NCBI GenBank assembly: GCA_009789175.1
Contig: CP046866.1
Location: 3,038,001-3,102,000, forward strand
DNA from: Salinibaculum litoreum
GTDB taxonomy: Archaea; Halobacteriota; Halobacteria; Halobacteriales; Haloarculaceae
Length of the DNA stretch: 64,000 nucleotides
Direction of reading: 5' to 3'
Shown: one piece after another, positions 1 through 7,438 of the stretch
Layout of the letters: each line of letters starts with the position of its first letter
Position numbering within the stretch: the stretch's first letter is position 1
Translations under genes and position numbers: made by a program
Notes under the pieces: model-generated
The model's database searches: none
Seen by the model: only the letters and a program-made list of their open reading frames with translations
Told to the model about the DNA's origin: nothing

Positions 1-1156
1 TGTCCGGTGTGGTCATCTCCGCCACGATAACGTCTCCCTCACTGACCTTGTCCAGTTGGTCGAGCTTCCGGACGATGCTGGCTGGGCCGGCAGCATCTCC
101 GGGACTGGCTCCCAGTCCCGACAGCACTACGTCGCTGCCCTCGGTGTCGCTGTCACTCGACCCGCCGGTCTCGCTGGAGACGCCGCCGTCTGCGACGCTG
201 CCTTCCGTCGACCCCTCGGCGATTGTCGTGATAGGACGGGACTGCAGGAGATAGACCTCGCCGTCGTGGATGGCCCACTCAACGTCCTGTGGTTCGCCGT
301 AGTAGTTCTCGATTTCCTCGCCCAACGCCAGCAAGGCGTCGAGTTCGTCGTCAGAGAGAACGCGCTCGTCTTGCTTTTCCGCGGGGACCTCGTCCTCGAC
401 GGTCTCGCCGGTGTTGGCGTCGCGGACGTGCATCACTTTCTTCGTGGCGACGGTCTCCTCCTGCAGGTCACCGGTCGCGCGGTCGATGACGTAGTTGTCG
501 GGCGTTACGGCACCGGAGACGACTGCCTCGCCCAGCCCCCAGGCAGCTTCGATGGTAACGACCGGCGCACCGGTCGATGGGTGACTTGTGAACAGCACGC
601 CGCTTTTGTCGGCGTCGACCATCTCCTGGACGACGACGGCGATATCGACGGCCTCGCCGTCGAAACCCTGCTCCTGGCGGTAGTAGATAGCGCGCTGGGT
701 GAACAGCGACGCCCAGCACTCCCGGACTTTCTCAAGCAGGTCCTCGCCGGTGACGTTGAGAAACGTCTCCTGTTGGCCGGCAAACGAGGCGTCGGGCAGG
801 TCCTCGGCGGTCGCCGAGGAGCGGACGGCGACCGCGGCGTCCTCGCCGATGCGGTCGTAGGCTTCGAGGATACCCTCGCGTTGCTCGGCGGGAATCTCCG
901 TCTCCCGGATGAGCTGTTGGGCCTGCTCTGCGGCCTCGGCGAGCGCCTTCGAGTCGTCGGAGTCGACATCGACGATGTCGAACAGCTCTTCGTCGATGCC
1001 GGTCTCCTCGATAAACGAGCGGTACGTATCCGCTGTGACGATAAACGCCGGAGGGACCGGAAGGTCCGCCGAGGTCATCTCCCCGAGCGACGCCGCCTTC
1101 CCACCGACTGCCTCCAGGTCGTCGGTCCTGACATCCTCCAGCCAGAGTACGGTCAT
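1..1156 (-). CDS. ppsA: Phosphoenolpyruvate synthase, N-terminal part (cut by window start)
   Basis: PEP synthase converts pyruvate, ATP and water to PEP, AMP and phosphate, and feeds gluconeogenesis. The reading frame starts with ATG at 1156 and runs off the left edge, giving about 385 residues. The N-terminus has the PPDK_N ATP-grasp pattern (MTVLWLEDV, then VGGKAASLGEM), the ATP-site stretch AVRSSATAEDLPDASFAGQ, and the end of that domain VEWAIHDGEVYLLQSRPI. A Ser/Glu/Asp-rich linker of about 35 residues separates it from the start of the PEP-utiliser swivelling domain (LSGLGASPG). The catalytic His and the C-terminal barrel lie outside the window. Confidence 0.93.
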   Translation of the reverse strand, partial: MTVLWLEDVRTDDLEAVGGKAASLGEMTSADLPVPPAFIVTADTYRSFIEETGIDEELFDIVDVDSDDSKALAEAAEQAQQLIRETEIPAEQREGILEAYDRIGEDAAVAVRSSATAEDLPDASFAGQQETFLNVTGEDLLEKVRECWASLFTQRAIYYRQEQGFDGEAVDIAVVVQEMVDADKSGVLFTSHPSTGAPVVTIEAAWGLGEAVVSGAVTPDNYVIDRATGDLQEETVATKKVMHVRDANTGETVEDEVPAEKQDERVLSDDELDALLALGEEIENYYGEPQDVEWAIHDGEVYLLQSRPITTIAEGSTEGSVADGGVSSETGGSSDSDTEGSDVVLSGLGASPGDAAGPASIVRKLDQLDKVSEGDVIVAEMTTPD

Positions 1157-1292
1157 TAGGTGTAGGGAGTCGAACGAGGATAAAGAACCTTCTGGAGTTG
1201 TCGGCCCAGCGGCAGTCTCCGTGCCGTCTGAGCGTTCACCGGCCGGAGACAGACGCTGCCCGATTTCCACCCTCCATCCGCTGTGCTGGCGG

Positions 1293-2189
1293 TCAGGCCT
1301 CGATGATGTCGTCGTCTGCGGCCGGCGGCACCGTCACCGTCCCATCGAGTGTCGTTACCCCGAACCCACCCACGCGGAGTCGTTCGCCAGCCTCCACGTG
1401 GACCAGTCCCGGCCGGTCCCGGAAGTGTCCCTGCTCGACGGCTGTCGTCGCCGACTCGATGGTCCCAGTCCCGTACAGATGCGAGACCAGCCCCCCAGCG
1501 AGCGCCGGCCACGCGGGTGTCTCCAGGTCGGTCGTCGGGACGCCGACGCGGGCACCTGGCGGAACGAACGTCCGGACGTGACAGGCCACATCATCATCCA
1601 GCGTATCGAAGGTAAAGCCACAGACGGCATCGACGCCGGCCTGTTCGGCCACGTCGACCAGCGCCCCGGCGTCAGGGCTTGCCCCGCTGACGTGTTCGAG
1701 GAAGTTCACCGGTGCAGCGAGGACATCCGCTCCGACGGACAGCACCATTGGTGGCAGGTCCGCGCCTACGTCTCGCAGCGCCGCCGCGTCGATGCCCAGT
1801 GCGGCCGCGATGTCCTGCTCCCGTAGGTCTGTCCCGCTGGCTGTCGGGCGAGGTCGCTCGACCCACGCGCCGCCGTCCTCGGTCACCTCGACTGTCTCCG
1901 TTCCCGCTGCTGTCGAGAGGTCGTGTGTGCCGGCCTCGCGGTCGCCGCGCTCGAACTGCCGTATCACCGCGCCGAGCGTCGCGTGTGGATGTGTCGAAAG
2001 CGGTCCCGTGCGGTCGAGGACGCGGAGTCCGTCCGATTCGGGTGTTGCCACGGTCGCATCGAGTTCCCCGGCTACGGCTCGCAACTGGTCGTCTGTGAGG
2101 TCGTCTCCTGCCGGCAAATATCCGACCGGGACGCCGCCGGTCGGCTCGGCGGTGCAGACGTCGACGAGGGAGATGTCTCGCGTGTCCAT
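1293..2189 (-). CDS. PhzF family (phenazine biosynthesis-like) protein
   Basis: 298 residues from ATG at 2189. The frame is open further upstream to 2519, but the family begins with the segment MDTRDISLVDVCTAEP. That segment resembles the PhzF start (Val-Asp-x-Phe/Cys-Thr followed by Gly-Asn/Gly-Val-Pro), with GGVPVGYL as the second landmark and the C-terminal FRDRPGLVHVE and GFGVTTLDGTV matching the usual QG..RP and VGG...G pattern. PhzF proteins are diaminopimelate epimerase-fold isomerases. The catalytic Glu normally following the first strand is not obvious here, so the reaction and substrate are unknown. It is convergent with the minus-strand ppsA promoter side and divergent from the thioesterase gene at 2257. 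Confidence 0.75.
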   Translation of the reverse strand: MDTRDISLVDVCTAEPTGGVPVGYLPAGDDLTDDQLRAVAGELDATVATPESDGLRVLDRTGPLSTHPHATLGAVIRQFERGDREAGTHDLSTAAGTETVEVTEDGGAWVERPRPTASGTDLREQDIAAALGIDAAALRDVGADLPPMVLSVGADVLAAPVNFLEHVSGASPDAGALVDVAEQAGVDAVCGFTFDTLDDDVACHVRTFVPPGARVGVPTTDLETPAWPALAGGLVSHLYGTGTIESATTAVEQGHFRDRPGLVHVEAGERLRVGGFGVTTLDGTVTVPPAADDDIIEA

Positions 2190-2256
2190 ACACCGACGGG
2201 GGCCGGCGGCCCCATGAAACCGTCGGGACTTTCTGTCCTGTGGCTCTGTCTCCGAT

Positions 2257-2742
2257 ATGGCCGACCGCGAGACTGTACGACTCTCCGACTCGCACACCGA
2301 GATGACGGAACTGCTGATGCCAAACGACACCAACTTCTTCGGGCGCGCGCTGGGTGGGGCCGTCCTCCACTGGATGGACATCTGTGGCGCGATAGCGGCC
2401 ATGCGCTTTTCGACCAGCCAGTGTGTCACCGCCTCGATGGACCACGTCGACTTCATCTCGCCGATCGAACTCGGCGAGGTCGTCGTCATCCAGGCGTACG
2501 TCTTCGATACCGGCCGCACCAGCGTGGACGTGAAAGTCGACGTGACCGCCGAGCAGCCCCGGAGCGGGGATACCCGCGAGACGACGACCTCGTTTTTGAC
2601 CTACGTCGCCGTCGACGAGGACGGAAATCCCTCCGAGGTGCCCGAACTCGTCTGTGAGTCCGATGCGGAACGAAAGCACCGCCAGGACGCACAGGAAAAG
2701 CGACAGGCACAGCTAGAGGCGCTGCTGGAGCAAGTCGAGTAA
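2257..2742 (+). CDS. Acyl-CoA thioesterase, hotdog fold (YciA/BACH type)
   Basis: 161 residues. The sequence shows the acyl-CoA thioesterase pattern: LMPNDTNFFGRALGG near residues 20-34, then a helix with the conserved Asp (WMDICGAIAA) and TASMDHVDFISPIELGE near 55-70, which matches the hotdog core of cytosolic acyl-CoA hydrolases. Such enzymes split medium and long acyl-CoA to free acid and CoA in the cytoplasm. Haloarchaea have few fatty acids, so the physiological substrate is unclear; a role in acyl-CoA detoxification or beta-oxidation is inference. The C-terminus is a short charged helix (KHRQDAQEKRQAQLEALLEQVE). A perfect hairpin starts three bases after the stop codon. Confidence 0.88.
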   Translation: MADRETVRLSDSHTEMTELLMPNDTNFFGRALGGAVLHWMDICGAIAAMRFSTSQCVTASMDHVDFISPIELGEVVVIQAYVFDTGRTSVDVKVDVTAEQPRSGDTRETTTSFLTYVAVDEDGNPSEVPELVCESDAERKHRQDAQEKRQAQLEALLEQVE

Positions 2743-2744
2743 CT

Positions 2745-2841
2745 GCGGTGACCAAATCGGTCACCGCGCGGTATCGGTTACCGGTACGAAAAACCGTGTC
2801 GAGGGTGGCTCGACGGAGTTATTTCGAGGGTACGGATACCC
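2745..2841. terminator. Cluster of four hairpins after the thioesterase gene
   Basis: Four inverted repeats follow one another. 2745-2753 pairs with 2759-2767 (GCGGTGACC, 9 bp, loop of 5). 2769-2773 pairs with 2779-2783 (CGGTA, 5 bp). 2798-2803 pairs with 2809-2814 (GTCGAG, 6 bp, loop of 5). 2828-2832 pairs with 2837-2841 (GGGTA, 5 bp). An A5 run sits at 2789-2793. They lie between a plus-strand gene end and a possible minus-strand gene, so a two-way termination or RNA-processing region is plausible. Confidence 0.45.
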
Positions 2842-2921
2842 GATGTACACCGTGTCGGCGTGGCTGGCTGTCGCGCGATGCCTGTCGCGTGTGGTCGATT
2901 CCTGTCATTGTTCGACTCCAG

Positions 2922-3089
2922 TCAGTTCTCTTCCCGAACCAGGCCGATTTCCGTGAGTTCTTCGCGGTCCTGTCCGCCGTCAGTCATGATTTCGTCGGTG
3001 TTCATGTTCGGGACCATCGGTGCGCCAGTGTTCTCGCCGTCTGTGAATCGTGTGTACATGGGTTCTCCGCAACCCTCATGGTCTGTCAT
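2922..3089 (-). CDS. Small acidic hypothetical protein
   Basis: 55 residues from an internal ATG at 3089; a GTG or ATG start up to 3131 is also possible. The protein begins MTDHEGCGEPMYTRF and is rich in Asp and Glu, as expected of a haloarchaeal cytosolic protein, with one early Cys and no clear domain. No family is recognised. The opposite strand also carries overlapping open frames, so this is called only on composition and the presence of a sensible start. It is convergent with the thioesterase gene. Confidence 0.4.
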   Translation of the reverse strand: MTDHEGCGEPMYTRFTDGENTGAPMVPNMNTDEIMTDGGQDREELTEIGLVREEN

Positions 3090-3189
3090 GAAGGTTGTAC
3101 TCGTTCGAAGGAGCGGGTTGCATATAAACATAATGGTCTATCATTGTAATTGCCGCAACCGACACAGGGCGACGGACGAATCGGCCGCG

Positions 3190-3660
3190 TCAGTCCCAGT
3201 AATCGACATCCGCATCCAGCGGGAAGTAGCCCTCGAAGGTCCGCTCCTCGCGTCCGCCCGGCGGTGAGCCGACGTAGACGCCGAACTTCTCCATCTCGGG
3301 GTAGACGGTCACGTCCGGTTCGTTCATCGTCGAGACCATCAGATACCGCAACACCTCCTCGCCGTCGTTGACGACCTGATGGCCGCCGCTCTCGTCGGCG
3401 GGCAGTGCCACGAAGTCACCAGCGCTGAGCTCCGATTCGTCGTCTTCGCCACGGAGCATGCCCGTGCCCGCGAGGACGTAGATTGCCTCTTCGTTGGCGG
3501 TGTGGTAGTGATACGGCCAGGAGCGGTCGCCGGGGTCGAGTTCGTAGAGGCTGCAACCGAGTGCGTCGCTGTCGGCGGCCGCGCCGAGTTCCTTCCGTCG
3601 GAAGCCGGTTTCGCCGTGGTCGTACTCTTCCCAGTCCAGTTCTGCCTCGTTGACTGGCAT
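3190..3660 (-). CDS. Cupin domain protein
   Basis: 156 residues. A single cupin_2 barrel is visible: metal-binding motif 1 as WPYHYHTANEEAIYVLAGTG (residues about 48-67, two His and a Glu), then LRGEDDESELSAGDFVALPA and motif 2 GGHQVVNDGEEVLRYLMVST, with His in the second motif. Small one-domain cupins bind a metal and often sugars or small acids, and many are isomerases or sensors. The C-terminal tail (EKFGVYVGSPPGG to DVDYWD) is typical of a haloarchaeal and bacterial group of unknown function. A monocistronic unit with its own promoter is likely, since both neighbours are separated by 40 bp or more. Confidence 0.85.
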   Translation of the reverse strand: MPVNEAELDWEEYDHGETGFRRKELGAAADSDALGCSLYELDPGDRSWPYHYHTANEEAIYVLAGTGMLRGEDDESELSAGDFVALPADESGGHQVVNDGEEVLRYLMVSTMNEPDVTVYPEMEKFGVYVGSPPGGREERTFEGYFPLDADVDYWD

Positions 3661-3703
3661 GTCTCATCTGGCGGCGGACGGACGGTTAAAATCCGGTGTC
3701 AGG

Positions 3704-5146
3704 TCACGCGTTGGACTGGACGAAGGTAGCCACGTCCTCGACGAGTCGTCCCGCCACGTGGCTGTCCGGTCTGAAGTACTCCTGTCTGGTCGCCTTGCCG
3801 GTGCTCACCTGGAAGCGGTGGTTCAACTCGGGGTACACCTCGATGGTCACCCCGGCCTGGTCCCCGGCAGCGTCGCGCCACACCTGCAGGTCGTCCTCGA
3901 CGGTCACCTGCCAGTCCTGACCTCCCTGTGCGACAAAGCGGGGCACCGACAGCCCCGCGAACGTCTCCCGCTGGTCGTACTCCTGAAACGTGCGGTAGTA
4001 CTCGTCGCCGCCGAAGTTGTTGACCACTTCGTCGTCGCCGATGTCGAGCGTCCGAATCCTCTCCGCCCGTTGCTCGACCTGCTCGATGGCCTGCTGTTCG
4101 GCCTCGGTGACGGTGCCGTCCAGTTCTGCGAGGTGTCTGGTCTGTCTGACGATGGTGTCGGCAAACGAATCGGCCGGCCCCGGCGCGAGCATGACGACAC
4201 CTGCGAGGTCTCCATCTCGGGCGGCGATGCGCGGCGCGAGGACGCCCCCGAAGCTGTGCCCGGCCACGAAGACGCTTCCGACGCGGTCGACGCCGCGCAA
4301 GCGCTCGATTGCAGTCAGCGCGTCGTCGGTCGCCACGTCGTCGATGGTCACGTCTGCGAGGTCCACGTCGCAGGCGGCCGTTCGCTTGTCGTATCGGAGG
4401 ACCGCAATGCCTTGCGTTGCCAGCCCCCACGTGATGTCCTTGAACGTCTTGTTCGGGCCGACGGTCTGGTCGCGGTCCTGTTGGCCGTTCCCGTGGACCA
4501 GAACGACCCCCGGAACATCCCCCTCGCCGTCGGGCATCGTCAGTGTCGCCCCGAGCGAGCAGTCGCCGGGCGCAGAGAGGGTCACCTCCCGTTCGGAAAA
4601 CGCCGATTCGTCGGCGTACTCGGGTGCGGTCCACTCGTCTTGCCGGTCGGGGACGATGCGGAACGTGCTGATGCCAGTCTCGACGAACCCGAAGGTGAAC
4701 TGCTGGGTCCCCTCAGTGAACTGTGCGCGGACGACCACAACCTCCTGCCCGTTGCTCTCGCCGCGGTACTCGGCCGACAGTATCTCCACCAGGTCGCCTT
4801 TCTGACCGGCGGTCCCGGCCCAGGCTTGCTCCAACTGTGTGGCCGACAACTGGCTGGCCGTCGACTCCGTGAACTTGGCGTGGGCGGTTTCGAATTCGCC
4901 GTCGGCGAGCAACTGGACGAACTCGCGTGCCTGCTGTTTCAACTGCGCTGGCTCCTGTGGGTCCGTGGGTGTCTCGTCGTCCGGTGTCCCCTCCGCCGGC
5001 GTCTTTTCGGGTGTCGTGGTTCCAGTCGGTGCTGCCGTCGTCGTGTCGTTGCCGTCGTCGTCGTCGCCGGATTGACAGCCTGCGAGACTGCCGCCGACGG
5101 TGAGGGCTGCGACTGTTCGGAGAACCGTTCGTCGCGCTGGTGACAT
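3704..5146 (-). CDS. Lipoprotein with DUF3887 and alpha/beta hydrolase domains
   Basis: 480 residues from ATG at 5146, chosen because it opens a twin-arginine/lipoprotein signal: MSPARRTVLRTVAALTVGGSLAGC, with the lipobox Cys near residue 24. The upstream in-frame extension (to 5854) overlaps the transporter gene and is antisense noise. After a Thr/Asp-rich spacer come a DUF3887 module (residues about 85-185, AREFVQLLADGEFETAHAKF) and an alpha/beta hydrolase with VLVHGNGQQDRD, nucleophile elbow GHSFGG, and the late ELNHRFQ His. It is expected outside the membrane, anchored by lipid. The combination occurs in haloarchaeal and bacterial surface esterases or peptidases; the substrate is unknown. 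It is divergent from the AEC transporter gene. Confidence 0.85.
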   Translation of the reverse strand: MSPARRTVLRTVAALTVGGSLAGCQSGDDDDGNDTTTAAPTGTTTPEKTPAEGTPDDETPTDPQEPAQLKQQAREFVQLLADGEFETAHAKFTESTASQLSATQLEQAWAGTAGQKGDLVEILSAEYRGESNGQEVVVVRAQFTEGTQQFTFGFVETGISTFRIVPDRQDEWTAPEYADESAFSEREVTLSAPGDCSLGATLTMPDGEGDVPGVVLVHGNGQQDRDQTVGPNKTFKDITWGLATQGIAVLRYDKRTAACDVDLADVTIDDVATDDALTAIERLRGVDRVGSVFVAGHSFGGVLAPRIAARDGDLAGVVMLAPGPADSFADTIVRQTRHLAELDGTVTEAEQQAIEQVEQRAERIRTLDIGDDEVVNNFGGDEYYRTFQEYDQRETFAGLSVPRFVAQGGQDWQVTVEDDLQVWRDAAGDQAGVTIEVYPELNHRFQVSTGKATRQEYFRPDSHVAGRLVEDVATFVQSNA

Positions 5147-5275
5147 GGCTGGTTCTTGGACAGCTGTCCTGCTAAAACCGGGCTGGCGATTGCTGACTGA
5201 GCAACCTGGAGAAACGTTTATGATGTCGAACGTGACTTCGAAGCCATTGTGTAGCCGGCTCTGCTCGCTCCGTCT

Positions 5276-6229
5276 GTGTCGTTGCTCTCCATCTTCGCGA
5301 CGGCGATTCTCCCCATCGTCGCCATCGCCACGGCGGGCTTTGTCCTCGGACGCGTCCGCGAGGTGGATGTCGGCCCGCTGAATACCGTCACGGTCTACGT
5401 CCTCGTCCCCGCGCTCGTCTTCCACAGCCTCGCCACCACGGAACTGGGCGGGGGCACGCTGGTGAGTGTCGCCCTCGGCGTCTTTCTCTTTACCGGCGTG
5501 ATGACGCTCATCTCCGAAGGGAGCGGTCGCCTGCTCGGGGAGACCGAACCCATCCTCGGGACCTTCGTGCTGGTGAGCATCTTCTCGAACGCCGGCAATT
5601 ACGGCATCCCCGTTTCGGAGTTCGCCTTCGGCGAGACTGGCAGGGCGACGGCTGTCGTCTACATCGTCGCCCAGTCCGTGGCGATGTACACGCTCGGGGT
5701 CTATCTGGCCGCCCGGGGGAGCGATGGCCACTGGCGCGACGGCGTGCGTGCCATCTTCGCCATTCCACTGGTCTATGCCGTCGCCGCTGCCCTGCTCGCG
5801 CGCTGGCTGGCCCTCCTCCCGCCGGCCGACGCCGCTGCGATGGAAACCCTGCAACTCGTCGGGGACTCCGCTATCCCGGTCATGTTGCTCATCCTCGGCA
5901 TCGAACTCGCCGAGACGGACTACGGCGCTGCCATGTTCCGGGTCACGCCCGCGGCGACGCTGAAGATGGTTGTCGCCCCTGTCGTCGCAGTCGGCGTCGC
6001 GGTGCTCGTCGGCTTCCAGAACCAGACCGTCGCGCGCGTGTTCGTCCTCGAATGTGCGATGCCTGCTGCCGTCACGACGCTGATTCTCACCGGTGAGTTT
6101 ACCGAGACAGTGCCCGACGGCATCGAGGCCACCGAGTACGCAAGCAGTGCTATCTTCCTCTCGACGGTCGTGTCAGTACCGGTACTGACTGGGCTGATTG
6201 CGCTGTTGCAGGCCGGTATCGTTATCTAG
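5276..6229 (+). CDS. AEC family (auxin efflux carrier-type) transporter
   Basis: 317 residues with a GTG start at 5276 (MSLLSIFATAILPIVAIATAGF). The hydrophobicity gives about ten membrane segments in two five-helix halves. The first half carries the family-typical NAGNYGIP motif (near residues 107-114), and the second half carries MPAAVTTLILTGEF, with the short loop of residues 148-155 between. AEC proteins are secondary transporters for small organic anions such as malate or auxin-like acids; the substrate here cannot be read. It is divergent from the hydrolase lipoprotein with 129 bp between starts, so a shared regulatory region is possible. Confidence 0.9.
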   Translation: MSLLSIFATAILPIVAIATAGFVLGRVREVDVGPLNTVTVYVLVPALVFHSLATTELGGGTLVSVALGVFLFTGVMTLISEGSGRLLGETEPILGTFVLVSIFSNAGNYGIPVSEFAFGETGRATAVVYIVAQSVAMYTLGVYLAARGSDGHWRDGVRAIFAIPLVYAVAAALLARWLALLPPADAAAMETLQLVGDSAIPVMLLILGIELAETDYGAAMFRVTPAATLKMVVAPVVAVGVAVLVGFQNQTVARVFVLECAMPAAVTTLILTGEFTETVPDGIEATEYASSAIFLSTVVSVPVLTGLIALLQAGIVI

Positions 6230-6250
6230 AACAGAGGGGTGTCTCGCCGG

Positions 6251-6361
6251 TCACGCACGCCGACCGTCGTCGCGGACGTACTGGGCCGCGTCGATAAACA
6301 TCCCTACGTCGACGCTATCTTCCGATTCTGAAAGCCGCTCCTGCAGTTTGGTTGGGGTCAT
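6251..6361 (-). CDS. Short protein of 36 residues, unrecognised
   Basis: The frame ATG 6361 to TGA 6253 encodes MTPTKLQERLSESEDSVDVG followed by MFIDAAQYVRDDGRRA. It is acidic and helix-prone, and codon use resembles coding haloarchaeal DNA. An imperfect dyad (6361-6375) directly abuts the start codon and an AT-rich promoter-like stretch follows it. It is convergent with the AEC transporter. No domain can be named and the coding call rests on composition and context only. Confidence 0.4.
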   Translation of the reverse strand: MTPTKLQERLSESEDSVDVGMFIDAAQYVRDDGRRA

Positions 6362-6375
6362 GTGTATTGATAACA
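6361..6375. promoter_or_regulatory. Dyad motif at the start of the 36-residue ORF
   Basis: The sequence TGTGTATTGATAACA has arms TGTGT and ACACA (6373-6377) and touches the minus-strand start codon. The same 15-mer with one change recurs at 27226-27240, again directly before an ATG. It is a candidate operator; the bound protein is unknown. Confidence 0.3.
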
Positions 6376-6454
6376 CACAACACTTACAGGCTTAACTCTT
6401 TCGCCGGGAGTGACGACTACTGGCTATGTGGCTGACGGCGAGAGAACGCTCCGG

Positions 6455-7360
6455 TCAGTCTGCGACGGCTTCACCGGAGCCGGTGGCGACGCTGGGGTCC
6501 TGAATCCAGAGGTCGCCAAAGAGGTCATCCTGTTGCAGTCGGACCTGCCCGCGGTGGGCCAAAAAGAGCAACCCGAGGAACGTTTCGACGCGGGAGCCGC
6601 CAGCGCCGGCAATCTCCCGGTACAGCACTTCCTCGCGGCCCTGCTCGTAGTGTTCGCGCACAGCGGCGTGGACGTCCTCGATGATTTCGTCGATGTTCTC
6701 GCTGTGGGCAGTGCCGGTTACGTCCTCCGCGGTCGGTTCGTCGTCCATCCGGAAGTCATCGCCCGACCGGTAATCCAGTTCCTGCGTGCCCCGCTGGTAG
6801 GTCTCCGGCGAGTCGCTGGTGTCGTACTCGCGTGATTCCTTCCACCAGTTGTCCCGCTCGGCCTCCCGCAGGTCACGGACGAGTTCATCGAGCGTCTGTG
6901 GCATCCCGCGGGCACGCTTTCGCTCCAGCCGCCGGTCCATCTCCGCTTCCAGCGTGGCGAAGGGGTCATCACCTTCGGCGGCCTCGCTATCGCCAGTCAT
7001 CGCCTGCTCCCAGGGCTCGGGCTCGGGTTCCTCGTCGGTGTCCTCCTCCAGCATTGCGTCGCTTTTCATCCGCAGGAGGACACTCGCATAGAACAGCGCT
7101 CGTCCGGAGGTCTGCAAATCTGCCTCGTCCAGTCTGTCGAGGAACTTGTCGGTCACTGCCACGATGTCGATGTCCCACGGGTCGATTTCGCCCTCTTCGG
7201 CAAGCGCCACCAGCACCTCGACCGGTTCGACCTCTTCGTCCTCGTCGCTTTCTCCGTCGTGGGAATCGCCATCGTCCAGCAGGTCCGCGGCCGCCTCTCT
7301 GTCAGAACGCTCTCGGCTCTCGTGACCGCTGATATCAAGCGGGATGTCGTTCTCAGTCAC
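6455..7360 (-). CDS. scpA: Segregation and condensation protein A (kleisin)
   Basis: 301 residues. The GTG start at 7360 is supported by a GGAGG sequence about 9 bases upstream. After an acidic head come the ScpA landmarks VEVLVALAEEGEIDPWDIDIVAVTDKFL (kleisin N-terminal helix, residues about 45-72) and RALFYASVLLRMKSDAML. The C-terminus forms a winged helix (FLGLLFLAHRGQVRLQQDDLFGDLWI) that docks on the Smc head. It lies 78 bp downstream of smc on the same strand. Together they form the condensin-like complex that organises the chromosome. No scpB was seen in the window. Confidence 0.93.
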   Translation of the reverse strand: MTENDIPLDISGHESRERSDREAAADLLDDGDSHDGESDEDEEVEPVEVLVALAEEGEIDPWDIDIVAVTDKFLDRLDEADLQTSGRALFYASVLLRMKSDAMLEEDTDEEPEPEPWEQAMTGDSEAAEGDDPFATLEAEMDRRLERKRARGMPQTLDELVRDLREAERDNWWKESREYDTSDSPETYQRGTQELDYRSGDDFRMDDEPTAEDVTGTAHSENIDEIIEDVHAAVREHYEQGREEVLYREIAGAGGSRVETFLGLLFLAHRGQVRLQQDDLFGDLWIQDPSVATGSGEAVAD

Positions 7361-7438
7361 GTCGGACCCCTCCGTGGGTAAGTCTCGCGGCTTCGCCCGT
7401 CGACGGTTCCGGGATGTCTCGCTTCGCTCGATGTCTCG

